Shown here piece after piece: positions 56,317 through 64,000 of a stretch of DNA of 64,000 nt (its first letter is position 1; each line of letters opens with the position of its first letter). Under the pieces are notes generated by a model. It saw nothing but the letters and a program-made list of their open reading frames with translations, ran no database searches and was not told where the DNA came from. The DNA is from Sepioteuthis lessoniana (taxonomy: Eukaryota > Mollusca > Cephalopoda > Myopsida > Loliginidae). The stretch is taken from contig OY757924.1 of the NCBI GenBank assembly GCA_963585895.1, positions 61,352,718 through 61,416,717 of the forward strand. The letters run 5' to 3'. Position numbers and translations under genes: made by a program.

Positions 56317-56475
56317 CTAGTCCCGTAAAACTATTACAAGTAAATAATGACTTTGATCCTGACCTGAAGCTAGTCCCACAAATCAATTACAAGTAAATAA
56401 TGACTTTGATCCTGACCTGAAGCTAGTCCAGCAAATAAATTAAAAGTAAATAACAACGTTGATCCCGACCTGATT
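56317..56475 (+). repeat. 53-bp tandem repeat, three units
   Basis: Units start with CTAGTCC at 56317, 56370 and 56423. They share AGTAAATAATGACTTTGATC and GACCTGAAG. Units 1 and 2 are nearly identical; unit 3 is more diverged. Confidence 0.88.
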
Positions 56476-56983
56476 CTCATACTTGCTCCCTTTTGCTAAA
56501 ACCAAGGTAGTTTCTTTTTTTATTGGGTTATTGTATTCATTTGCCAAAACCTCGCTGTCATTGATTGGAAATGACCAAATTTTTAAGTTGAATAAAGGCA
56601 ACTTGAATTTTGTTTTACTTCTCATAAATTGATCACCTAACTAAATCTCAAAATTCGTTCAGTTCTGTTGGAGGAAGAATGGATGGATTTATGACTTTCC
56701 CAGGGGCATAAAGGCGAAGGGAAAATCACTCGGCCTTTTCTTGGAGTCACTGAATCCATTCCTCCAACGGTAACTGTTACACTAAGAACGCGTAATCTAT
56801 TTGTTGTGGGTTTGATTCAATCGGAGAACCAGCATAAAAGTAGTTTTGAATTCACTTTTTTCATTTAAGAAAACTATGATGAAGGAATCTAATCTGCTAG
56901 TCAAAATAAATGGTTTCCTTGCCAGTGTCCTTTAGAAATACTAGTATATTTTTATGGTGAAGGATGTATGGATCATCATTTTA

Positions 56984-57025
<42 letters not shown>

Positions 57026-57250
57026 GTTCTCGGAAAGTGCATAAAATTAATTAGAAAAAATGCGTATTTAGAGAAAAGAATTAGCTATAAGTTACAGTCA
57101 GCAAGTAATAAAATGTCACCAGTGTAGCCTTTGCTATCGACTCCCTGACTGGATTACTGTCAGATGTTATATGTTTATTGGAAGATTACATTGTGTATCG
57201 AAAATAGGGATGATACCACAACACTCTCTCTCAATCTCTATTTCTTCCTT

Positions 57251-57298
<48 letters not shown>

Positions 57299-57899
57299 TC
57301 TCGCCTTTTATCTCAAAACATCATTTTTCTTTCTCTGTAGCAAGTTCTTTTTTTTAATCGAACTTTCCTGCCTCTGTGTTCTCTTTTGCTTTCTTCTTCC
57401 ATTTTTTTTCTTACTTAAGTTATCAAACCAACAAAAAATTTAATTTGTCAATTATAAGTACCCGGTACTTGTAAATATCACATTATATTAAAAATTGTAT
57501 GCTAGAAATGTATATATAGTATTAGATCTTTTTGGTTTTTAAACGATTGCGGGGGCATTTCCTTTGTGTTATATAATAAATCTTTCAAATGAAAGTTATT
57601 TTATTTCGCGAATAAAATATGCATACATTTATCAGAACTACCTGAGGGCTCTATACGTGTGACCTTGAGGGGAAATTGATAAAGCTTAATAAATGAAAAA
57701 TTGGATATGAACCGACTCTGGAAAAACTTGCTTTAACTTGGTATTAAAGTGTACCGTCTTTCAATGTTTACTTTGTCCTCAAATCTCACACTTTGGCGAA
57801 CTTTTGGTTAAGTAAAAAGGAAGAATAATTCGTCACACAAAATTCTCAGGAGACAAGGCATAGTTTCCATTTTCGAGAAGAAAATACGATGTCAAGAAT
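56476..57899. other. Intergenic DNA with CT arrays
   Basis: CT arrays at 56988-57022 and 57245-57300. No gene was recognised. Confidence 0.65.
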
Positions 57900-58205
57900 T
57901 GTATATGGCTATTCCATCAGGTCATCGGTTGAAAGTAGCATAAAAGGAAAAAGTGCAGAATATCTGAGCCTTGTTAGAGAATTGAAAATGATTATGGAAC
58001 ATGAAGGTAGTAATGCTATCTGCCATAGTTGACGCCCTTGGGACAATCACGAAGAACTTGGAAAAGACACTTGGAGGGACTACACATCAGAAGAAAAATA
58101 GAGACCGTTCATATAGCAATACTTCGGAGATCATCGTGAATGCTGAGAAGAGTCTTGGAGAATAGTAGAGATTTGCTGTCACTTGTACTTTGATAAAAAC
58201 CCAAC
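57900..58205 (+). mobile_element. LINE-2 3' end, decayed (copy 1)
   Basis: Shifting frames give LVRELKMIMEHEG, then words equal to GTITKNLEKTLGG-like and LRRVLEN sequence. The order is the same as in the better copies downstream. No trinucleotide tail remains. Confidence 0.6.
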
Positions 58206-58214
58206 TGGTTCTAA

Positions 58215-58738
58215 ATTTTTAAGCGCCCAATCAGCTGGAGCTGTACAATACACCGACTGCTTCTCTGCAGAATAGTTAGACCCCCACTCAACGAATGTCC
58301 GATTATGAAGCTAAATACTCTGATGGTAAGGTTCCAGTAATACTGGAGCTTTGGGGAATTCGGAGTACCCCTTCGTTGCCATTGATCCGAAGTCCACTCT
58401 GGCCCGGACAGGTAGTACCTGATAGGTTCCTATCTATTGGTCAAATAGAACGAAATGCATACTTATGGTAAATTGAATTGTCTAAAACAGAAGTGTTTTA
58501 GACATTTGACTGTGTGTAAAGAAAAACTATACTTATTCTAACCTGAATTGCTTGAATTAGAATTGTTTAGCAAAACAGAATAGCTTGAAATAGCATCAGT
58601 TTTTTTTTTTGCAATTAAACTGTTTAACTTAATTGTTTAAAATAGAACTGTTCATTTGTATAAAAATGGAATTGGCATTGAATAAAATACAAGATTGATA
58701 TGCCATGAAACCCAAACAAACAGACAAATAGTTGTAAA
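58215..58738 (+). mobile_element. SINE-E copy
   Basis: Head CCAATCAGCTGGAGCTGTAC, CTCTGATGGTAAGGTTCCAG and GTCCACTCTGGCCC. Five or so internal units follow, then the tail ATTGGCATTGAATAAAATAC and TTGATATGCCATGAAACCC. An AAT array follows. Confidence 0.8.
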
Positions 58739-58793
58739 GCAATAATAATAATAATAATAATTCATAATAATAATAATAATAATAATAATAAGA
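58739..58793. repeat. (AAT)n microsatellite
   Basis: AAT array between a SINE-E and LINE-2 copy 2, with one TTC interruption. Confidence 0.93.
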
Positions 58794-59440
58794 TGCAACA
58801 AAACAGTAAATGTAGGCTATGCGGTGACAGAAACGAAACGATCAATCACATAATAAGCGAATGCAGCAAATTAGCTCAGAAGGAGTATAAGGCGAGACAC
58901 GACTGAGTCGGCAAGGTGATCCACTGGGAAATGTGCTGGAAATTTCAGTTCGACCATACAAACAAATGGTATATGCACAAGCCGGCCTCTGTCCTTGAAA
59001 ATGACTCGCATAAACTCCTATGGGACTAATCCCGGCCAGAAGACCAGACCACATAATAATCAACAAAAAAAAAAAAAAGAGAATCTGCAAAATTGTCGAC
59101 TTTGCTGTCCTGGCGGACCACAGAATAAATCTGAAGGAAAATGAACAGAAAGATAAGTACCTAGACCTTGCTAGAGAATTGAAAAAGCTTTGGAAAGGAA
59201 CGATTGTGCCAATTGTGTTGGTGCATTAGGCACAATAACTAAAGAATTATTAAAAGGCCTGGAGGACTTGGAAGTTGGCAGACGGGTAGAGACTATCCAA
59301 ACGACAGCATTGATACGAACGGCCAGAATCCTGAGACGAGTACTGGAGACTTGAGTAGACATGCTGTCACTCAAACTCCAATAAAAAAAACCATCAGCTA
59401 AAACTGATGTGAAAAACTCTAAAGGAGAAAATAATAACAA
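58794..59440 (+). mobile_element. LINE-2 3' end (copy 2, longest)
   Basis: Encodes a zinc-finger-like CRLCGDRNETINHIISECSK (Cx2C with a downstream H/C pair, typical after non-LTR reverse transcriptases). Then come WEMCWKFQFDHTNKWYMHKP, VLENDSHKLLWD, a frameshift, and RICKIVDFAVLADHRINLKE, KYLDLARELKKLWKGT. The 3' UTR with CATCAGCTAAAACTGATG (an inverted repeat) runs into an AAT array. There is no polymerase domain. Confidence 0.88.
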
Positions 59441-59445
59441 TATTG

Positions 59446-59486
<41 letters not shown>
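59441..59486. repeat. (AAT)n tail of LINE-2 copy 2
   Basis: ATAATAACAATATTG, then pure AAT. The next LINE-2 copy begins at its last unit. Confidence 0.92.
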
Positions 59487-59487
<1 letters not shown>

Positions 59488-60055
59488 CGAATTAACACAA
59501 AAAGAGTATAAGACTAAACACATCTGGGTGGGCAAGGTGACCCAACAGGACTTGAGCAATAAATTTAAATTCGACCTTACCAACAGATGGTACTTCCTCA
59601 ACACATCATCTGTCCTGGAAAATGAGACGAAAAACTCCTCTGAAATTTTGACATACAAACGGATCTCCAAATCTCGCCCAGACGACAAAACCTTACAATG
59701 ATCAACAAAAAAGAGATCTTGCAGAATCGTGGACTTTGTTGTCACAGCTGATCGCAGAGTAAAATTGAAAGAAAACGAAAAAAAGGATAAGTGCCTCGAC
59801 CTTACTAGAGAACTGAAAAAACCGTGGAACATGAAAGTGACAATTATACCGATTGTAATCGGTGCTCTTGGCACAGTCACCAAAGTACTAGAGGACTTGG
59901 AAATAAGAGGACGAATGGAGACAATCCAAACTACTGCATTGCTGAGATCGGCCAGAATACAAAGAAGAATCTTGGAGATTTAAGGAGACTTGCTATCAAT
60001 CAGACACCACTGAAAAACCATCTCTTAACGCTGGTTTTAAAAACTCTTAAGTGAC
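59487..60055 (+). mobile_element. LINE-2 3' end (copy 3)
   Basis: Starts inside the zinc-finger region (EYKTKHIWVGKVTQ-like). It continues with SCRIVDFVVTADRRVKLKE, KCLDLTRELKKPWNMKVTII, PIVIGALGTVTKVLEDLE and IQTTALLRSARIQRRILEI. It ends in ACT and AAT arrays (60058-60135). Confidence 0.88.
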
Positions 60056-60081
60056 TATACTACTACTACTACTACTACTAA

Positions 60082-60135
<54 letters not shown>
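60056..60135. repeat. ACT-then-AAT array, tail of LINE-2 copy 3
   Basis: Six or seven ACT units, then about 18 AAT units. The next LINE-2 copy starts directly after it. Confidence 0.92.
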
Positions 60136-60138
<3 letters not shown>

Positions 60139-60515
60139 TCAGCAAAAAAAGGGAATCTGCAAAACTGTGGACTTTGCTGTCCAGGTTGACCACAGAATAA
60201 AACTGAAAGAATGCAAAAAAAAAAAGGATAAATACCTCGACCTTGCTAGGGAATTGAAAACACGATGGAACATAAAGATGACGATTGTACCAATCGTTAT
60301 TGCTGCTTTTGGTAGAGTAACGAAAGGATTATTAAAGGGTCTGGAGGACATGTAGGTTGGAGGACGAATGTAGAACATTCAAACTACGGCGGTTATTGAG
60401 AAAGGCTACATTACTGAGAGGAATCCTGGAGATTTTAGGAGACTTGCTGTCACTCAGTTTCCAGTGAAAGACCATCAGCTAAAACTGATGTGAAAAACTC
60501 TCAATGAGTAAAAAT
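60136..60515 (+). mobile_element. LINE-2 3' end (copy 4)
   Basis: ICKTVDFAVQVDHRIKLKE, DKYLDLARELKTRWNIKMTI, VPIVIAAFGRVTKGLLKGLE, then a stop and 3' UTR with the CATCAGCTAAAACTGATG inverted repeat. Its tail is GAA then CAA units (60520-60572), not AAT. Confidence 0.88.
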
Positions 60516-60572
60516 AATCAGAAGAAGAAGAAGAAGAAGAAGAAGAACAACAACAACAACAACAACAACATC
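60516..60572. repeat. (GAA)n then (CAA)n array
   Basis: About 9 GAA units followed by about 8 CAA units, after LINE-2 copy 4. Confidence 0.93.
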
Positions 60573-60579
60573 AATAAAA

Positions 60580-60860
60580 AAAGAACAAGAATAGGAAAAT
60601 AGTATCAGTTAAGAGAGTTCGTCGTGAAATCCAACTCAGACTAAAAATTCATAATAATTTGAAAATCGCGGATAAATGCCAAGAGATTGTCGGAGAGCTG
60701 AAGAAAAAAGTACAGTTCATGAAGTTGACATTGATACCAGTTATATACATAGTCAGTTGAACAATCAAAAAGAGTGAACAATTTAGAACAGTAACAAATG
60801 TTTTCTAGACCTTCGGAGACTTGCTGTCACATGGAACCCATTTAAATTCATTAGCTTTTA
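60580..60860 (+). mobile_element. LINE-2 3' end, decayed (copy 5)
   Basis: Recognised by AAATGCCAAGAGATTGTCGG, GAAGTTGACATTGATACCAG, ACCTTCGGAGACTTGCTGTC and ATTCATTAGCTTTTA, in the same order as the better copies. Confidence 0.6.
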
Positions 60861-61787
60861 GAAGAGTGAAAAGTCACAGAGTAAAATAAGTATGTTTGTT
60901 TTTAATACCATATCTTGATAAAGTTTTTTTTTCCCAATGATACCATTTATTAAGTTAAAAAAAAGTCATTGCATGTGGAAGTTTAGAAAAGATGAAAAAG
61001 TTTGCTTCTAAGTCAATCGGTGTTTCGAAAGGCGTTTTCTTTTTTAATTATTTATGCTCAAAAAAAAAAAAATTGTAACTATATTTGTTGAACTCGTTTA
61101 GTTTCCGGTAACGTAGAAAGTCAACGTCTCTTTAGATCTTTTTGCCTTTATTTTATCATTATATAAGCTTTTTATGCTTTTTCTCTTTTCCCTTAGGCAA
61201 GATTCTTAACTCAGGAAGAGATCCAACTGAAAGAAATCAAATGACTACACGAAAAGAATTTAAAGAGAACTGTTTCATTTATCTCCCTTCCATTTCAATA
61301 TCTAAAGCAGTTGCATAAAGTAACAGATGGGGTTATAATATTATACAGTTATTGATTCCTTATTAACTCTTCTTCACCTCGTTTATATCGATTTGTAGTT
61401 TATATCTTTGTTATTTACTTTATCACCCACATAGAAATATGTAAACAGCAAACATATTTTTAAAAAAAGGTAATTTTCATCTAAACTAACGATAATAGGA
61501 TTTAGGGTTTTTTTTTTCTTGTTGAACATTTTATTATAAAAAAGACTGTATATTAGTTATTCAATTTAAATATAGGTTTATTTCTTTCTATTGAGATGTA
61601 GTAATTTCATTTTGATACAATGATGTAGATTTCTGTAAAATAAAAAGCATATATAATATCAGTTTACATTGAATATTGTTCCACTTGAAATGATAAATAA
61701 CTAGTACATTTGATTAAAAAAAATATTAAAGAATAATATTCAAAATAATCTGTTTTGGTGTACTTATTCAGAGGTGATTATGCATAT
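60861..61787. other. AT-rich intergenic DNA
   Basis: No gene or mobile element was recognised. Confidence 0.65.
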
Positions 61788-62002
61788 ATATAGAGAGAGA
61801 GAGAAAGAGAAAGAAAGAAAGAGAGTGATGGAGACAGAGATAGAGACAGAGAGAGACAGAGGGATTCGATTTCTTCTTTTACTGGTATACCAAATTCATG
61901 GGTTCTTCAATAGCAAAGCATTCTTTTCAAAGAACAGGTATTAAAACCATAGGTGGAAGAATTCTTAAAGGTATTTTGGAAAGAGAAAGTAATTGAGCAA
62001 TT

Positions 62003-62036
<34 letters not shown>

Positions 62037-62385
62037 CAGAGGGATTCAATTTGTTATTTTACTGGTATAACAAATTCATGGGTTCTTCAATGGCAAAGCA
62101 TTTTTTTAGAAAAACAGTTGTGTAACTATTAAAACCATAGTTGGGAGAATTCTTAATGGTGTTTTGAAAAGAGAAAGTAATAAAGCAATTGTTAGAGAGG
62201 TAGTGAGAGAGAGACATAGACAGAGAGAGAAGGATTCGATTTCTTCTTTTACTGCTATACCAAGCTTCATGGGTTCTTGAATGACAAAACATTCTTTTCG
62301 AAGAACAGTTGTGCCGCTATTAAAACCATAGCTGGAAGAATTCTTAATGGTATTTTGGAAAAAGAAAGTAATCGAGCAACTGAAG
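61788..62385 (+). repeat. 180-190 bp tandem repeat, three units
   Basis: Each unit has a GA-rich start, then GGGATTCGATTTCTTCTTTT, ATTCATGGGTTCTTCAAT, TATTAAAACCATAG and GGAAGAATTCTTAA. The GGATTC landmarks are at 61862, 62042 and 62232. It is satellite-like with moderate divergence. Confidence 0.88.
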
Positions 62386-62441
62386 ATCGAATTTGCTTAC
62401 TACGTTGTCACAGTTAAGTACGTTAGAAGAAAAGCTACTAA

Positions 62442-62444
<3 letters not shown>

Positions 62445-62503
<59 letters not shown>

Positions 62504-62520
62504 CGATGATATATATATAT
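62445..62520. repeat. (TA)n microsatellite
   Basis: Long TA array with a single interruption, directly beyond the tail of the minus-strand LINE-1. Confidence 0.93.
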
Positions 62521-64000
62521 TTATATCCTCCTCCTCCTCTTCATCATCATCATCAAGTCTAGCTGCTAGCACAATTATTCCTGACTCTCTTGCTATATAT
62601 CTCTATCATCTATAGCTCTCGGGAGGGTCTTCTAGACTACATCCTGTGTCCATGCAGTGCTGTTGTAAGTAAGCGCTTGTGGGTCAGCTAACAATGACAT
62701 GTCCATATAAAGGCGTCGATAGTAAAATATCACTTATGAGTACATCCTTGCTTCTCCAACTGTGAACCACATGTCTTTTTCGTCTTATTTTCATGCTTTT
62801 AGTGATAGAAGTTAGCTGGCCGTACAAATGCTGTTTCGTTCGATTTTGCTTCGAGGATTTGTTTAATAGAGTTGGTAGCATTCTTATGCAGTTCCAGCCT
62901 AGCTTTTTTCCATACGCTTTTTAAACATCCATGAGGTGCATCCATAATACCGTTGAACTGACAAACGCTGCTTGAAAGAAATTGCGTTTTTAATTTATAA
63001 GACACGTGCCCGTGGTGTAATGATTATCGTCGTAGGAAATGGACACGGCGATACGAGTTCAAGTCCTGGACGCGGCAAATCGCATTTCACATAGCACTAA
63101 TACTCTTGGGAAAGGTATGAATCCAATTCTTCTCCCTCCAGCTATGGGTAAATAGTAGGACAGACTAGGTTGTTCAGCCTTGGTGAGGCACCTAGTCTAG
63201 GAGAAGGAAAACTCTGAATTGAAACCTGTTAAACTCCGCTTAAAAAACTGACCTTGTGTCATATCCTGCCCGAGCGAAGGGGTTGGGTAAGTAAGGATTG
63301 GTAAGACTTTCATATGATCGATAAACTATCGATAACCAAGACACCTTCTGATTTCATTTTCAATTGGTGAGACGCAAATACTAAAGTACATAAACTTGTC
63401 CATCAATTTAAGAGGGCTACTGTCTCCCCTTACGAAACACCAGCAACAATGCCAAAAACGTATGTGTTCCTATCCGTTGAGCGAACCTTGACTTTCATCA
63501 TTACGGCCTTGACAGTTTCTTTTGGGGAGAATATACGCTTGAAGTGTTTGCCCCGTCTTTTGTCTGTGTGTGGAATGAAATGCCTTGGAAAAATTTACGA
63601 ACAAGAATATCGCATCGAGTACTTTTTGCACTGACTCCTACGATTCGATGGATTGCCAGAATCTCTGATGTGAATCACTTTCTCCAAAAGCCATTTTGAT
63701 TCAAAGAAACTTCTCAATAGCATTATAAGCCTTAGCCTCAATGGATGTTAGGGTTATTCATCGTTAGTTCTTGGTGTTACCGATGTCACCTTTATGGCGG
63801 AAGTGGCTGATGAGGCATTGGTCCATCTCTCTATTCTTTTTTGGTTATATGCAACGTTGTAATATCGGAAGAGTAAGTTATTCAATTTACTTGGCTTCCA
63901 TTATTCTTGGGGTGCCTCATCAAGAACAGCAGCTTTCCGGTTTTGGATTATTGTTAATACATTGTTGAGTTCTTCTTGTGGTAACTGTCTTAGTTTAATA
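62521..64000 (-). pseudogene. LINE-1 copy with RT remnant, interrupted by a SINE, running off the window
   Basis: Reading the minus strand from the window edge, decayed RT sequence shows PQEELNNVLTIIQNRKAAVL, RYYNVAYNQKRIERWTN, SPKETVKAVMMK and FGIVAGV. About 100 codons are then missing, including the catalytic YADD region. It resumes with LKLMDKFMYF-like words, is broken by the SINE-A at 63003-63292, and continues with KNATNSIKQILEAKSN, ITKSMKIRRKRHVVHSWRSK and a TGATGA tail (TCATCATCATCATC at 62540-62555 on the plus strand). Many stops and shifts are present. The 5' part lies beyond 64000. Confidence 0.82.
63003..63292 (+). mobile_element. Full SINE-A nested in the LINE-1 copy
   Basis: Head CGTGCCCGTGGTGTAATGAT, GAGTTCAAGTCCTGG (B box), the complete body and the CCTGCCCGAGCGAAGGGGTT tail. 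LINE-1 sequence of opposite orientation lies on both sides. No clear target-site duplication was found. Confidence 0.9.

Overview
The window looks like gene-poor, AT-rich intergenic or long-intron DNA of an animal. The most likely source is a coleoid cephalopod of the octopus type. This rests on several tRNA-derived SINE families whose form I associate with octopus genomes, very dense TA/TG microsatellites, a non-LTR element ending in an ATG repeat, and a Ty3/Gypsy element of the Gmr1 kind. No database was searched, so the species call is an inference. I found no convincing host gene, tRNA, rRNA or CRISPR array. Nearly all open frames come from transposons, simple repeats or chance.

Layout. 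2.5-6.25 kb: an internally deleted LTR retrotransposon on the minus strand, with two LTRs, a primer-binding-site-like motif, a gag frame broken by one stop, a protease, and integrase C-terminal sequence followed by the start of the reverse transcriptase region. 7-15 kb: inverted repeats, nested SINEs, a LINE 3' end inside a duplicated unit, and a 0.4 kb direct duplication. 15-19 kb: three LINE-1 family pieces, including a decayed near full-span copy. 20.5-24.1 kb: a thymine-rich domain holding a 200-base assembly gap. 24.9-25.5 kb: a 51-bp minisatellite open on both strands. 27-36 kb: SINEs with clear target-site duplications and a 66-bp minisatellite split by a SINE and a LINE. 37-42 kb: a large inverted repeat between TA arrays and a two-headed SINE flanked by one target-site duplication. 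42-47 kb: microsatellites, relics and a 65-bp tandem repeat. 47.1-47.5 kb: a small CpG-containing, promoter-like island. 49.4-51.5 kb: three copies of a modular long SINE. 55.6-56.2 kb: a LINE-1 3' end. 57.9-60.9 kb: five truncated copies of a second LINE (LINE-2), several ending in trinucleotide repeats. 61.8-62.4 kb: a 180-190 bp tandem repeat. 62.5-64.0 kb: a minus-strand LINE-1 copy interrupted by a SINE and running off the window.

Family labels used here are local. SINE-A, -B and -C have a tRNA-like 5' head. SINE-D has an internal tRNA-like part. SINE-E has no visible tRNA head and shares its 3' tail with SINE-B. LINE-1 has endonuclease, reverse transcriptase and an ATG-repeat tail. LINE-2 is represented by C-terminal 3' ends that usually lead into AAT-type repeats. 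Repeat F is an unclassified interspersed repeat. The likely relations are that SINEs were moved by LINE machinery, shown by 11-15 bp target-site duplications, and that later insertions landed inside older repeats.
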